From Exiguobacterium sp. (lineage in GTDB: Bacteria; Bacillota; Bacilli; Exiguobacteriales; Exiguobacteriaceae), in the NCBI RefSeq assembly GCF_020832205.1, contig NZ_JAFIFD010000003.1, positions 1 to 64,000 on the forward strand: a stretch of DNA of 64,000 bases. Reading direction: 5' to 3'. Shown here in pieces: positions 1-10,681 of the stretch. The notes under the pieces were generated by a model. The model was not told the DNA's origin, searched no databases, and worked only from the letters and a program-made list of their open reading frames with translations. The translations under genes were made by a program, and so were the position numbers. Every line of letters starts with the position of its first letter. Position 1 is the first letter of the stretch.

Positions 1-2673
1 TTCCTCGGGCAGATGGACAAACCGGACGTCGATACAATCGAGGGACTCAGTCCGGCCATCTCGATCGATCAAAAGACGACAAGCCGGAACCCGCGCTCGA
101 CCGTTGGGACGGTCACCGAGATTTACGATTACTTACGCCTCTTGTTCGCCCGCATCGGCAAACCGGTCTGTCCGAACCACGGCATCGAGATCTCGAGCCA
201 GACGATCTCGCAAATGGTCGACCAAGTGATGGAACTGCCCGAGAAGACAAGGCTGCAAATCTTGGCGCCAATCGTCTCCGGACGAAAAGGGACGCACGTC
301 AAAGTGTTCGACTCGCTCAAAAAAGAAGGGTTCGTCCGCGTCCGCGTCAACGGGGAAACGGTCGAGTTGACCGATGACATCGAGCTCGACAAAAACAAGA
401 AACATTCGATCGAGGTCGTCGTCGACCGGCTCGTTGTCCGACCAGACGTCGAAGGACGTCTCGCCGACTCACTCGAGACGGCGCTCCGCCTCGCCGACGG
501 CCGGGCCATCATCGACAAGATGGACGGGTCGGAACTGCTCTTCAGCGAACACCACGCCTGCCCGATTTGCGGCTTTTCGATCGGTGAGCTCGAACCGCGC
601 ATGTTCTCGTTCAACTCGCCGTTCGGCGCATGTCCGACATGCGACGGACTCGGAACGAAACTTGACGTCGACCCGGAGCTCGTCATTCCGGACCCGACGA
701 AGACGTTGAAAGAAGGCGCGGTCGCCGCATGGCAACCGACGAGTTCCCAATACTACCCGCAACTGCTCGCCGCGATGTGCAACCACTTTGACATCGACAT
801 GGACGTGCCGTTCGAACGGTTGTCGGAACGGGACCAAAATCTCGTCTTGAAAGGAACGGACGAAGAGTCGTTCTTGTTCCGATATGAGAACGACTTCGGC
901 CAAGTCCGGACGAACACGATCTTCTTTGAAGGAGTGCTGCGCAACATCGAGCGCCGCTATAAAGAGACGACGTCCGACTATATTCGCGAACAGATGGAGA
1001 TGTACATGGCGACGCACGCCTGTCCGACGTGTAACGGCTATCGTTTGAAAGAAGAGACGCTCGCCGTCAAGATCACAGGGCAACATATCGGGCACGTGAC
1101 CGAGTTGTCTGTCGTCAACGCGATCAAACTGTTCGATTCGATCATGAACGAATTGAGCGAGAAAGACATCGCTATCGCGCGCTTGATCTTACAAGAGATT
1201 TGCGAGCGGCTCAGCTTCTTGAACAACGTCGGGCTCGACTACTTGACGTTGTCGCGGGCGGCCGGGACGCTCTCGGGCGGAGAAGCGCAACGGATTCGTC
1301 TCGCGACGCAAATCGGTTCACGGCTCACGGGCGTCTTGTACGTCTTGGACGAGCCGTCAATTGGGCTCCATCAGCGCGACAACGACCGCTTGATTGCGAC
1401 GCTCAAACAGATGCGCGACATCGGCAACACCCTCATCGTCGTCGAGCACGACGAGGACACGATGATGGAAGCTGACTACTTGATCGACATCGGGCCGGGA
1501 GCGGGCGAGCACGGGGGCGAAGTCATCGCCGCCGGCACGCCGAAGCAGCTCATGAAAAACCGGAAATCGCTCACCGGTCAATATTTGGCCGGCAAGAAAT
1601 TCATCCCGCTCCCGGCCGAGCGCAAAGTGCCGGACGACCGTTTCTTGAAAATTTTGAAGGCGGAAGAGAATAACTTGAAAGGGGTCGATGTCTCAATCCC
1701 GCTCGGTATGTTCATCGCCGTGACAGGCGTCTCCGGTTCCGGGAAGTCGACGCTCATCAACGAGATTTTGTACAAGTCGCTCGCCCACCATATTAACCGG
1801 GCGAAAGCGAAGCCCGGGAAGCATAAGAAAATCGAAGGACTCGACCAGATCGACAAAGTCATCGACATCGACCAGTCCCCGATCGGGCGGACGCCGCGGT
1901 CGAACCCGGCGACGTACACGGGCGTGTTCGACGATATCCGCGACGTGTTCGCCACGACGAACGAGGCGAAGATGCGCGGTTATAAGAAAGGCCGCTTCAG
2001 TTTTAACGTCAAAGGCGGACGCTGCGAGGCGTGCCGCGGGGACGGCATCATCAAGATCGAGATGCACTTCCTGCCGGACGTCTACGTCCCGTGTGAGGTC
2101 TGTCACGGGAAACGTTACAACCGGGAGACGCTCGAAGTGAAGTATAAAGGCAAGACGATCGCCGATGTGCTCGACATGACAATCGAGGAAGGGCTCGAAT
2201 TCTTTGACAAAATTCCGAAAATTAAGCGGAAGATCCAGACGATCCATGACGTCGGTCTCGGCTATATGAAACTCGGCCAACCGGCGACCGAACTGTCGGG
2301 CGGGGAAGCGCAACGCGTCAAGCTCGCCTCTGAGCTCCATAAGCGGTCGACCGGGAAGACGATTTACATTTTGGACGAACCGACGACCGGTCTTCACGTC
2401 GACGATATCGCGCGCTTGTTGAAAGTGCTCCAGCGCCTCGTCGAGAACGGGGACACGGTGCTCGTCATCGAGCATAACTTGGACGTCATCAAGTCAGCCG
2501 ACTACTTGATCGATCTCGGTCCTGAAGGCGGGGACGGCGGCGGGATGATCGTCGCCACGGGCACGCCGGAAGAAGTCGCCGAAGTCACAGCTTCCTACAC
2601 CGGCAAGTATTTGAAGCCGGTGCTAGAGCGCGATGCGGCCCGGGCCAAACCGAAAGCAGGAAAACGGAAGTAA
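1..2673 (+). CDS. uvrA: Excinuclease ABC subunit A, 5'-truncated by the window edge
   Basis: DNA-damage recognition ATPase of UvrABC nucleotide excision repair. The reading frame is open from base 1 (F-L-G-Q before the first Met at 13), so the gene starts upstream; roughly the first 60-70 residues, including the Walker A of the first ATPase domain, are missing. Visible are a first zinc module (CPIC...CPTC, bases 559-650), the first ABC signature LSGGEAQR (near 1270), Walker B ([10 protein letters not shown]), the second Walker [10 protein letters not shown] (near 1715), a second zinc module (CEAC...CEVC, bases 2023-2105), the second LSGGEAQR (near 2295) and its Walker B ([10 protein letters not shown]). 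The match to the Bacillus protein is close throughout, and the C-terminus ends in a short basic tail. In Bacillus it lies downstream of uvrB, which should be just outside the window. Confidence 0.97.
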   Translation, partial: FLGQMDKPDVDTIEGLSPAISIDQKTTSRNPRSTVGTVTEIYDYLRLLFARIGKPVCPNHGIEISSQTISQMVDQVMELPEKTRLQILAPIVSGRKGTHVKVFDSLKKEGFVRVRVNGETVELTDDIELDKNKKHSIEVVVDRLVVRPDVEGRLADSLETALRLADGRAIIDKMDGSELLFSEHHACPICGFSIGELEPRMFSFNSPFGACPTCDGLGTKLDVDPELVIPDPTKTLKEGAVAAWQPTSSQYYPQLLAAMCNHFDIDMDVPFERLSERDQNLVLKGTDEESFLFRYENDFGQVRTNTIFFEGVLRNIERRYKETTSDYIREQMEMYMATHACPTCNGYRLKEETLAVKITGQHIGHVTELSVVNAIKLFDSIMNELSEKDIAIARLILQEICERLSFLNNVGLDYLTLSRAAGTLSGGEAQRIRLATQIGSRLTGVLYVLDEPSIGLHQRDNDRLIATLKQMRDIGNTLIVVEHDEDTMMEADYLIDIGPGAGEHGGEVIAAGTPKQLMKNRKSLTGQYLAGKKFIPLPAERKVPDDRFLKILKAEENNLKGVDVSIPLGMFIAVTGVSGSGKSTLINEILYKSLAHHINRAKAKPGKHKKIEGLDQIDKVIDIDQSPIGRTPRSNPATYTGVFDDIRDVFATTNEAKMRGYKKGRFSFNVKGGRCEACRGDGIIKIEMHFLPDVYVPCEVCHGKRYNRETLEVKYKGKTIADVLDMTIEEGLEFFDKIPKIKRKIQTIHDVGLGYMKLGQPATELSGGEAQRVKLASELHKRSTGKTIYILDEPTTGLHVDDIARLLKVLQRLVENGDTVLVIEHNLDVIKSADYLIDLGPEGGDGGGMIVATGTPEEVAEVTASYTGKYLKPVLERDAARAKPKAGKRK

Positions 2674-2738
2674 GGTATAGAAATGATGAGAAACGGGAAC
2701 ATGATTGACGTGTAACCAAATCAAAGGGGGAAACGAAC

Positions 2739-3908
2739 GTGAAACAAGAAATGCGTGAACTGATTCTCCAGCAAGTAAAAGACGGCAAGTTGACGATCGA
2801 GGAGGGCATGACCCAACTCGAACGGCTCGAGAAGTTAGAGCCGGAGCGCGTCCAAGCGCTCGACGAGTATCAAGAGACGGAAAAGGTCGACGCTTACTCG
2901 GTCGAGTCGCTGACGACGAAACTGACGTCAGCGGTCGAAGGGCTCGTCACGAAGCTTCGTGACAGCGACTTCTCGTTCAGCTCGAACTTCGGACCGGAAG
3001 TGACGTATTCGAAATCGTTCCCGTTCACCGGGAAAGACATCTCGCTCGACTTGTTCAACGCCTCGGCGACGATTGTCTCGTCGGACAACGAAGAGTGTGA
3101 ACTGATCGTGACGGGCCGACCGCTCCGTCAACAAGATGCGGACAAGGCGCTCGAACAGCTCCAATCGGCGGTGAAGCACTCCGTCATCGGTGACCGTCTC
3201 GTCGTCTCGCTTCGCGACAAGCTCGTCCGGGCGCACGTCGAACTGTTCGTCCCGCATCATCATTTCGACCATCTTCATGTCCAGACACTTAACGGGGAAG
3301 TCCGTGCCGACGGGCTCGACGTCGAGAGCGTCCGCGTCCAGACGGCGAACGGCCGGGTCGTGCTCCATGAAGTACACGCTTCGGAGCTACTGCTCAACAC
3401 GGGCAACGGCACGGTCGAGGTCGGCGGTGTCGAATCGGAACTCGTTCACGTCCGCACCGGCAACGGCGCGGTCATCGTGAGCGGGAAGTATGACAAAGCG
3501 TCGCTCAAAACCGGGAACGGCAACATCCGGGCCGAGCTCGCGACGGCTCGTGCGGCCAAGTTCGAACTCGCCTCGCTCGCCGGTAACGTCCGTCTCGTCT
3601 TGCCGCACGGCGTCGAGGTCGAAGGCGAGCTCGAGACGAACTTCGGTGGACTCCATTGCAACTTGGACGAACTCGAAATCGTCCGTGACCGCAAAGACGT
3701 CGCCCAGCGCCGTCTCGAGTTCATGTCAGGCCGCGGCCAGACGCCGCGCATCGAAGTCGAAGCCGGGACACGTACCGGAACGATCGACCTCGAACACGGT
3801 TCACAACACACGCCGTCGACGTTCCTCGAGGAAGACAAGCTCGAACCGGTTGATCCGGTCGACCCGGTCAATCCGGGCGATTTGAACAACCCGTTCCATC
3901 AGAAGTGA
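2739..3908 (+). CDS. YvlB/LiaX-type envelope protein, SHOCT-like N-terminus plus DUF4097 beta domain
   Basis: 389 residues with a GTG start supported by AAAGGGGG eight bases upstream. Residues 1-35 (EMRELILQQVKDGKLTIEEG) form the helical SHOCT-like domain typical of YvlB and LiaX. The remainder is a repetitive beta-rich DUF4097 domain with repeated TGNG/TANG turns (LNGEVRADGL, TANGRVVLHE, TGNGTVEVGG, TGNGAVIVSG, TGNGNIRAEL). The C-terminal tail is Pro/Asp rich. In Enterococcus, LiaX senses antimicrobial peptides and controls the LiaFSR envelope response; that role is family knowledge and not shown here. The position right after uvrA matches yvlB in Bacillus. No signal peptide or membrane segment is visible. 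Confidence 0.8.
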   Translation: MKQEMRELILQQVKDGKLTIEEGMTQLERLEKLEPERVQALDEYQETEKVDAYSVESLTTKLTSAVEGLVTKLRDSDFSFSSNFGPEVTYSKSFPFTGKDISLDLFNASATIVSSDNEECELIVTGRPLRQQDADKALEQLQSAVKHSVIGDRLVVSLRDKLVRAHVELFVPHHHFDHLHVQTLNGEVRADGLDVESVRVQTANGRVVLHEVHASELLLNTGNGTVEVGGVESELVHVRTGNGAVIVSGKYDKASLKTGNGNIRAELATARAAKFELASLAGNVRLVLPHGVEVEGELETNFGGLHCNLDELEIVRDRKDVAQRRLEFMSGRGQTPRIEVEAGTRTGTIDLEHGSQHTPSTFLEEDKLEPVDPVDPVNPGDLNNPFHQK

Positions 3909-3914
3909 TCTATG

Positions 3915-3944
3915 ACCCGGAGGCGTTGCCTTCGGGTTTCTTTT
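3915..3944 (+). terminator. Intrinsic terminator after the YvlB-like gene
   Basis: Ten-base stem ACCCGGAGGC / GCCTTCGGGT (one G-T pair) with a GTT loop, followed by TTCTTTT. Confidence 0.8.
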
Positions 3945-3969
3945 ATCCATGAAAGGGAGGAGGAACGAG

Positions 3970-4332
3970 ATGAGGATAGCCGGTCCGTCAATCGGGTGGA
4001 TGATGATCGCGGCGCTGTTGCTCGGCGGGTGTGATGAACAGCAACGGGTCGTCAACGTGAACGAGACGGAGGGCGGTGACGAAGCGATTGCTGTCGCATG
4101 GGCGTACGTCACCGCACGGAATTGGGAAGAAGCGGCGGTCGACGGTGGACGAAACGCCGACGTAAGTCGCGTCGTGATCGATGATGACTATGAGCTCCTG
4201 GACGACACGTATAAGGACGAAGAAGCACTCGCCGTCTCGTTTGAGGCGAAACCGGACAGTGTCGTCGGCGTCCCGACCGTCTTGATCGCTCCGGAATCGA
4301 ATGAAGTGGTCGGCTATATGCCGAGCGAATGA
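3970..4332 (+). CDS. Small predicted lipoprotein, unknown function
   Basis: 120 residues. I chose ATG 3970 rather than the in-frame ATG 3949 because GGGAGGAGG lies between them at ideal spacing for 3970. The N-terminus MRIAGPSIGWMMIAALLLGGC is a short lipoprotein signal with lipobox LGGC, so the mature protein should be lipid-anchored on the outer face of the membrane. The rest (about 100 residues, acidic, with VAWAYVTARNWEEAAV and a C-terminal VLIAPESNEVVGYMPSE) is not a family I recognise. It lies alone between two terminators. Confidence 0.7.
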   Translation: MRIAGPSIGWMMIAALLLGGCDEQQRVVNVNETEGGDEAIAVAWAYVTARNWEEAAVDGGRNADVSRVVIDDDYELLDDTYKDEEALAVSFEAKPDSVVGVPTVLIAPESNEVVGYMPSE

Positions 4333-4337
4333 CAATA

Positions 4338-4372
4338 ACAACGCCCGAAGGCATCGTGCCTCCGGGCGTTGT
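4338..4372. terminator. Bidirectional terminator between convergent genes
   Basis: Sixteen-base stem ACAACGCCCGAAGGCA / TGCCTCCGGGCGTTGT around TCG, with T-rich flanks usable in both directions. Confidence 0.85.
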
Positions 4373-4376
4373 TTCG

Positions 4377-4733
4377 TCATAGATTCATTTCGTATTCCAT
4401 CTGTTCCCAGTCCATCATCGGGGCGTCGTACAACGTGAACGAGCCGATGATCAACAGGATGATCAAAATCGGGCCGGCGATGAGCAAGAAAATCCCGAGG
4501 TTCCGCATCATCTTCGACCGGTTCCAGTAGAAGATGATGGCGACGATCATCGACAGGAGCGAGCCCGACAAGAAGACGCCGACGATGTTCAAGATGAACA
4601 ACAAGAGCACGGTCTCGTTTTTCGTGGCGGCGTACTCGCGCCACATGTCGATGAGCGACTTGATTAAATAGACGAGCGCCGCGATTCCGACGATAACAAT
4701 AAAGACGATGGCAATCCAAAATAGTGAGTTCAT
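4377..4733 (-). CDS. Small polytopic membrane protein, unknown function
   Basis: 118 residues, start supported by GAGGAGGTGA upstream on the minus strand. Hydrophobic segments lie at about residues 5-25, 42-68 and 78-100, with a charged loop (DMWREYAATKNE) between the first two and an acidic amphipathic tail. No family is recognised. It is convergent with the lipoprotein gene and divergent from hprK, whose promoter region it shares. Confidence 0.65.
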   Translation of the reverse strand: MNSLFWIAIVFIVIVGIAALVYLIKSLIDMWREYAATKNETVLLLFILNIVGVFLSGSLLSMIVAIIFYWNRSKMMRNLGIFLLIAGPILIILLIIGSFTLYDAPMMDWEQMEYEMNL

Positions 4734-4886
4734 GAGTATTCACCTCCTCTATCGGTCTATACCCGTTCTACGAAATCCCGACCGATTAGTTTCACTTCTT
4801 TTTTCCGACACGTCCCGCCTCACTTTCACTAACGCGAATGCGTGAGAGCTATGATACAATAATGAGCGTGAAAGGGGCAGATACTC

Positions 4887-5825
4887 ATGCAAAATATCGT
4901 ACGTACGGCTCAACTCGTTGAGCGCTTCAAACTTCAAGTCATTTCAGGTGAAGAAGGACTCCATCGTCCGGTCGCCACACCAGACCTCAGTCGCCCGGGG
5001 CTCGTCCTCGCCGGCTACTATACCCACTATGCGAAAAATCGCCTGCAAGTGCTCGGCAAGACGGAGCTCACGTTCTACGCGAGCCTGTCCGAAGAGAGCC
5101 GGCGCGAGCGGGCGAAGATTTTGTGCACGGAATCGACACCGGGCATCCTCATCACTCGCGGCTTCGATATCCCGAAAGAAATCGAAGAAGAGGCTGAGGC
5201 GGCGAACGTGCCGCTCATGCGCACGAACGCGGTGACGACGTCGATCGAGTCACAGATCACGAACTTCCTCGAGATGGAACTCGCACCGATGACGGCGATG
5301 CACGGTGTGCTCGTCGACATTTACGGCGTCGGAGTCCTCATCAAAGGTCAAAGCGGCGTCGGGAAATCCGAGACCGCGCTCGAACTCGTCAAGCGGGGGC
5401 ATCGCCTCGTCGCCGACGATTCGGTCGAGATTCGTCAGACGGGCGACCAACTGCTCGTCGGATCGGCACCGAAACTGATTCGTCACTTGCTCGAGATTCG
5501 CGGGATCGGCATCATCGACGTCATGACGCTCTTCGGGGCCGGCGCCGTCCGTTCGCATAAGAAGATCAGCTTGATCATCAATCTTGAGAACTGGGATGCG
5601 GGCAAAGTGTATGACCGTGTCGGGCTCGACCACAATACGATGAAGATCATCGACAGCGAAGTGCCGCTCCTCACGATCCCGGTCCGTCCGGGACGCAACT
5701 TGGCCGTCATCGTCGAAGTCGCTGCGATGAACTATCGCCTGCAAAACATGGGCATCAATACCGCGGAAGAGTTCGCCGAGCGCCTCGCGAACGCGATCCA
5801 CGATAACGAAGGAGACATGGAATAA
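4887..5825 (+). CDS. hprK: HPr(Ser) kinase/phosphorylase
   Basis: Bifunctional enzyme that phosphorylates and dephosphorylates Ser46 of HPr and so drives CcpA-mediated carbon catabolite repression. 312 residues, the usual length. The N-terminal domain occupies about residues 1-130, His139 precedes the kinase core, the P-loop GQSGVGKS is at 154-161, and the family signature [10 protein letters not shown] follows at about 205. The start is supported by GAAAGGGG nine bases upstream. First gene of an operon with lgt, ppaX and a yvoF-like acetyltransferase, joined by 1-8 base overlaps, exactly as in Bacillus. Cre sites upstream of the two glucosidase genes in this window are likely end points of the pathway it controls. 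Confidence 0.97.
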   Translation: MQNIVRTAQLVERFKLQVISGEEGLHRPVATPDLSRPGLVLAGYYTHYAKNRLQVLGKTELTFYASLSEESRRERAKILCTESTPGILITRGFDIPKEIEEEAEAANVPLMRTNAVTTSIESQITNFLEMELAPMTAMHGVLVDIYGVGVLIKGQSGVGKSETALELVKRGHRLVADDSVEIRQTGDQLLVGSAPKLIRHLLEIRGIGIIDVMTLFGAGAVRSHKKISLIINLENWDAGKVYDRVGLDHNTMKIIDSEVPLLTIPVRPGRNLAVIVEVAAMNYRLQNMGINTAEEFAERLANAIHDNEGDME

Positions 5826-6643
5826 TGGTGGAACCGACGTTTGACCGTGTAGCGTTTGAAATCGGGTCGCTCCCGATCTACTGGTATGGGATGATCATCG
5901 CTTTCGGGGCGATGCTCGGACTCGTCCTCGCCTTGTTCGAGGCGAAACGCATCAACTATGACTCGGAGCGGCTCGTCGACGTCGTCATCTGGTCGATCCC
6001 GATCAGCATCGTCTTCGCCCGCCTCTACTATGTCGTCTTCCAATGGGATTACTACAGCCAAAACCTCGGGCAAATCATCGATATCCGCCAAGGTGGGATC
6101 GCGATTCACGGCGCCATCTTCGGGGCCTTGCTCGTCGTCATCATCTACAGCATGCGCAAGTCGATGTCGTTTTGGAAAGTGACGGACATCTTGGCGCCGT
6201 CGCTTCTGCTCGGACAAGCCGTCGGGCGCTGGGGCAACTTCATGAACCAAGAAGCACACGGCGCCGAGACGACGAGTCGTTTCTTGAAAGAGACGTTGTT
6301 GTTTCCGGATTGGATCGTCAACCAGATGTATATCGACGGGGCGTATTACTTGCCGACGTTCTTGTTCGAGAGCGTCTGGAACATCATCGGCGTCATCTTG
6401 CTCGTCGTCTGGCGCATGGTCGGCAACCCGCCGCGCGGCTACATCTTCTTGTCATACCTCGTCTGGTACTCGATCGGCCGCTTCTACATCGAAGGACTCC
6501 GCACCGACAGCCTCATGGCCGGTGACTTGCGGACGGCCCAACTCGTCTCGATCGCGATGATCATCTTCGGGATCGTCATGATGGTCGTGCGCCGGAAAGC
6601 GAAACGTTACAATGACCCTTCAGAGAAAGGACTGTTCGATTGA
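5825..6643 (+). CDS. lgt: Phosphatidylglycerol-prolipoprotein diacylglyceryl transferase
   Basis: Integral membrane enzyme that transfers diacylglycerol from phosphatidylglycerol to the lipobox cysteine of prolipoproteins, the first step of lipoprotein maturation. 272 residues with about seven membrane segments and the Lgt signature GRWGNFMNQEAHG (about residues 137-149). The start codon overlaps the hprK stop by one base (TAATG), implying translational coupling. Its likely substrates in this window include the small lipoproteins at 3970 and 49442. Confidence 0.97.
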   Translation: MVEPTFDRVAFEIGSLPIYWYGMIIAFGAMLGLVLALFEAKRINYDSERLVDVVIWSIPISIVFARLYYVVFQWDYYSQNLGQIIDIRQGGIAIHGAIFGALLVVIIYSMRKSMSFWKVTDILAPSLLLGQAVGRWGNFMNQEAHGAETTSRFLKETLLFPDWIVNQMYIDGAYYLPTFLFESVWNIIGVILLVVWRMVGNPPRGYIFLSYLVWYSIGRFYIEGLRTDSLMAGDLRTAQLVSIAMIIFGIVMMVVRRKAKRYNDPSEKGLFD

Positions 6644-7293
6644 TGGATACGTTGTTATTTGATTTGGACGGAACGTTGCTCGACACGAACCCGCTCATCC
6701 TCGCGAGCTTCCGCCATACGCTCAGTTACTACTTTCCGGAAGAGACGTACCGGGATGAGGACTTGTACCCGTTCATCGGGCCGACGCTCGAGAAGTCGTT
6801 CCGCGAATTGAATGAGCCGGAGTGGAAAGAGATGCAGGCATTTTACCGCAGCTTCAACATCGCGATGCACGACGCGCTCGTCGCTGAGTATCCGGGTGTG
6901 ATCGACGGACTGCATCGCCTACACGCGAAAGGGTACAAGCTCGGCGTCGTCACGTCGAAAGGGCGCCCGGTCGTTGAACACGGCCTACGCTTGTTCAACA
7001 TCGACCACTTCTTCGGCGTCGTCGTCACAGCCGATGACGTCGAGAACGAGAAGCCGCACGCCGAACCGGTCGAGCAGGCGCTCCGCGCGCTCGGTTCGAC
7101 TGCGGACCGGGCCGTCATGGTCGGGGACAATGACACGGACATCTTCAGCGGCAAGAACGCCGGGACGAAGACGGTCGCCGTCGGATGGGCCTTGAAAGGC
7201 CGAGCGTTCCTCGAGGCGCTCGAGCCGGACGTCATCATCGACTCGATGGAACATTTCGAGGCGTGGCTCGACGAGGTCACGGTCCATGCGTAA
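6643..7293 (+). CDS. ppaX: HAD-superfamily pyrophosphatase, PpaX type
   Basis: PpaX hydrolyses the pyrophosphate released by HprK during HPr(Ser-P) dephosphorylation. 216 residues; the motifs FDLDGTLLDTN (I), VVTSK (II), K at EKPHAEP (III) and MVGDNDTDI (IV) are all intact, so it should be active. ATG 6643 overlaps the lgt stop (TGATG); a TTG three bases earlier is possible. The assignment to PpaX over other HAD phosphatases rests on gene order and length. Confidence 0.9.
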   Translation: MDTLLFDLDGTLLDTNPLILASFRHTLSYYFPEETYRDEDLYPFIGPTLEKSFRELNEPEWKEMQAFYRSFNIAMHDALVAEYPGVIDGLHRLHAKGYKLGVVTSKGRPVVEHGLRLFNIDHFFGVVVTADDVENEKPHAEPVEQALRALGSTADRAVMVGDNDTDIFSGKNAGTKTVAVGWALKGRAFLEALEPDVIIDSMEHFEAWLDEVTVHA

Positions 7294-7768
7294 GACGGAA
7301 CGGTTCCGTCTCGATGGGCCGAACCCGCTCTGGCAGATGTACCGGACGATCCGGTTCTTCCGCGTCTTTAAAAACACGACGGTCGTGCTGATCGGACGGT
7401 TCTTCCCGTCAGTGAAGGCGAAGCGTTGGCTTTACCGGACGTTCCTCGGCATGGACATCGGACCGTACAGCGCGCTCGCCCTCATGGTGACGCCGGACGT
7501 CATGTTCCCGGAACGCATCTCGATCGGCCGCAACACGGTCGTCGGCTTCAACACGACGATCCTTTGCCACGAATATCTCGTCGATGAGTATCGGATCGGG
7601 GACGTGCGCATTGGGGACGACGTGTTGATCGGGGCGAACGTGACGATCTTGCCGGGTGTCACGATCGGTGACCGGGCCGTCGTCGGTGCCGGTGCTGTCG
7701 TCCACCGCGACGTCTTGCCGGGCGAGCACGTCATCGGGGCCAAACTGCAGACGGTCGACACGAAATAG
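7286..7768 (+). CDS. Left-handed beta-helix acyltransferase, YvoF-like
   Basis: 160 residues. The C-terminal half carries hexapeptide repeats (RIGDVRIGDDVLIGANVTILPGVTIGDRAVVGAGAVV) typical of LbH acetyltransferases; the N-terminal half is a basic amphipathic region (WQMYRTIRFFRVFKNTTVVLIGRFFP) that may touch the membrane. The gene overlaps ppaX by 8 bases and is the last gene of the hprK operon, the position of yvoF in Bacillus. Acceptor substrate unknown. Confidence 0.85.
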   Translation: MRKTERFRLDGPNPLWQMYRTIRFFRVFKNTTVVLIGRFFPSVKAKRWLYRTFLGMDIGPYSALALMVTPDVMFPERISIGRNTVVGFNTTILCHEYLVDEYRIGDVRIGDDVLIGANVTILPGVTIGDRAVVGAGAVVHRDVLPGEHVIGAKLQTVDTK

Positions 7769-7829
7769 ACACAATTTAGCACGAAATCATTTTACCGGCG
7801 TGATGAATGTCACGTCTGGAAAATACTTG

Positions 7830-7867
7830 AGCGGTATCACATTTTAAACAAGTGATGCCGCTTTTTT
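7830..7867 (+). terminator. Terminator of the hprK operon
   Basis: Stem AGCGGTATCAC / GTGATGCCGCT followed by TTTTTTGTG. Confidence 0.85.
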
Positions 7868-8063
7868 GTGTCTTCATGGGCTTGAAGCGTGGATGCATGT
7901 TTTTGCTGAAAAGCTTTTTGAGTACCCTATAAAATATATTCATTATAGAAGGAATATAGTCCCGATTTTTTTTAAGTTTTTCAGTTGCCCTCGCGGATTG
8001 AGTGCGGTATTCTTAACCCTGCAACTAAAAAATGATTAAGAACTGATGTGGGGGATTTAGAAT
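7868..8063 (+). other. AT-rich intergenic leader before the TPR gene
   Basis: About 200 bases without a gene. The AT-rich stretch around 7929-7960 probably holds the promoter (a weak pair TTGAGT 7918 / CATTAT 7941 at 17-base spacing is one choice). Downstream, AGTTGC (about 7983) and GCAACT (about 8020) can close a leader stem-loop. No riboswitch class is recognised. Confidence 0.3.
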
Positions 8064-9536
8064 ATGGAAGCGAACTATGAAGCACTAATGACGCTACCCG
8101 AACCAGAATCTCCGCTCGCTGCGGAGCTCCACTACTATAGAGGTCGTCGTGCGTTACGAGAAGGTCGCCTAGATGAAGCGACTTTTTTCATGGCTGAAGC
8201 TACGACAGCCGCCACGCATCGCGTCGACTATCATAAACAGTACGCTGAACTGTTATTTGAAGTAGGAGAGGTCTACCACGCCAACGACGTGTGGAAACGG
8301 GTGCTTGAACTCGATGATACGGCGACAGAGGCCCTTTATCACCTCGCGAGCAACTGTGCCTACATCTCACAATATGAAGAAGCGGCGACGTACGCGAGCC
8401 GTTACCTTGAAAAAGAAGCACACGGCCCGTACGCCGAGTCGGTCCAATCCTTGCTCGAACTGATCGAACTCGAACAAGAGCTCGAGGATGAGGAAGAAGA
8501 CGAATTGATCACGTGGCACACCGAGGCGCAGCGTCAAATCGACAAAGGCCGGCTCTTCGCCGCCAAGTCGACGCTCGAACGGTTGATCGACCGGTATCCG
8601 GCGTTTTGGCCGGCGTATAACAACTTGGCCATCGTCCACTTTTATCTCGGAAACGATGAGACGGCGTTCGAGACACTCGAATACGTGCTCGATGAGAACC
8701 CTGGCAACTTGCACGCGATCTTGAACACGATCATGTTGCTCCACGAGGCCGGCCAATCGGCTGCGGCGCTCCACTTGTCGGCACCACTCACTCGCGTCCG
8801 TCCGCTCCAATTCGAGATGCGCTATAAACTCGCGACGACGCTCGCGCTCGTCGGACATTACGATCACGCCTATGAAGAACTCCGTCTCTTGCAAGAGCGG
8901 GGCTTCCGTGGGGATTCACTGTTTGGGCATTGGCTCAGCGTCTCCGCCTACAAGACCGGACGTCTTGAAGAAGCGGCGACCTATTTGAACGGTGAGGCGT
9001 TGAAACAATTCGAAGCCAAGCCGTCGTTCGATATTCGGGAAAACCTCGAGTTCCGTTCGGCGCTCGTCCAAGGCTTGCGTCAAGAAGACGATTTGGCGCG
9101 CGTCGAGATCATACGCATCATCTCGAAGCTTGAAGACGATGAGGCGTTCGAGGCACTCGCGCTGACGAACACGGTCACGGACAACGAGACGGTCATCGCC
9201 TTCGCCGAGAAGTGCCGGGCCAACATCTGTGCGGCACCTTACCGAGGCGACAAACGGATCGAGCGGGCGTATGAAGCGCTCCTCGTCGCTGAACGACACG
9301 TCCCGGAAGCAGAACAGATGAGCCTAGAAGGTGACTTCTATGAACGGTTCTCTCGTTTGTTGCTCACCGGGCACACGTTCGATGACGTCAAGGCATCGGC
9401 CGCGGCGCTCGTCTGGATGTTTTATGCGAAACGGGACGCGCTCGTCCTTTCAGACTGTGCCGACGCGTTCGGTATCACGGTCGACACGTTGACGGAGACG
9501 ATCCGTTCGTTCAAGCAAGAACTCGAACGAGCATAA
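8064..9536 (+). CDS. Tetratricopeptide-repeat protein, YvcD-like
   Basis: 490 residues made largely of TPR helices (for example WPAYNNLAIVHFYLGNDETAFETLEYVLDENPGNLHAILNTIMLLHEAG, bases 8605-8750 region) with an acidic stretch ELEDEEEDEL near residue 140. The C-terminal 100 residues (FDDVKASAAALVWMFYAKRDALVLSDCADAFGITVDTLTETIRSFKQEL) look like a separate helical, possibly HTH-like, domain. Start supported by TGGGGGA. It occupies the yvcD position upstream of trxB. Probably a cytosolic scaffold; no partner is evident. Confidence 0.8.
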   Translation: MEANYEALMTLPEPESPLAAELHYYRGRRALREGRLDEATFFMAEATTAATHRVDYHKQYAELLFEVGEVYHANDVWKRVLELDDTATEALYHLASNCAYISQYEEAATYASRYLEKEAHGPYAESVQSLLELIELEQELEDEEEDELITWHTEAQRQIDKGRLFAAKSTLERLIDRYPAFWPAYNNLAIVHFYLGNDETAFETLEYVLDENPGNLHAILNTIMLLHEAGQSAAALHLSAPLTRVRPLQFEMRYKLATTLALVGHYDHAYEELRLLQERGFRGDSLFGHWLSVSAYKTGRLEEAATYLNGEALKQFEAKPSFDIRENLEFRSALVQGLRQEDDLARVEIIRIISKLEDDEAFEALALTNTVTDNETVIAFAEKCRANICAAPYRGDKRIERAYEALLVAERHVPEAEQMSLEGDFYERFSRLLLTGHTFDDVKASAAALVWMFYAKRDALVLSDCADAFGITVDTLTETIRSFKQELERA

Positions 9537-9571
9537 AGATAGACGATACCTCCCTAGGTTTCATATACTGA

Positions 9572-10558
<987 letters not shown>

Positions 10559-10564
10559 TTTACG

Positions 10565-10605
10565 GAGAAGGCATTGCGGGCGACCGCAATCCCTTCTCTT
10601 TTTTT
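10565..10605 (+). terminator. Terminator after trxB
   Basis: Imperfect stem GAGAAGG-CATTGCGG / CCGCAATC-CCTTCTC, followed by a T tract. TATACT at 10617-10622 just after it is a plausible -10 for the rapZ-glmR-whiA operon, although the -35 is weak. Confidence 0.8.
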
Positions 10606-10681
10606 CGAGCGTTCGCTATACTAAAGGTTGAAGAGAGCTACACACACGGCTCGGTTGTCAAAATAAGGGGGCGTCAGCGAT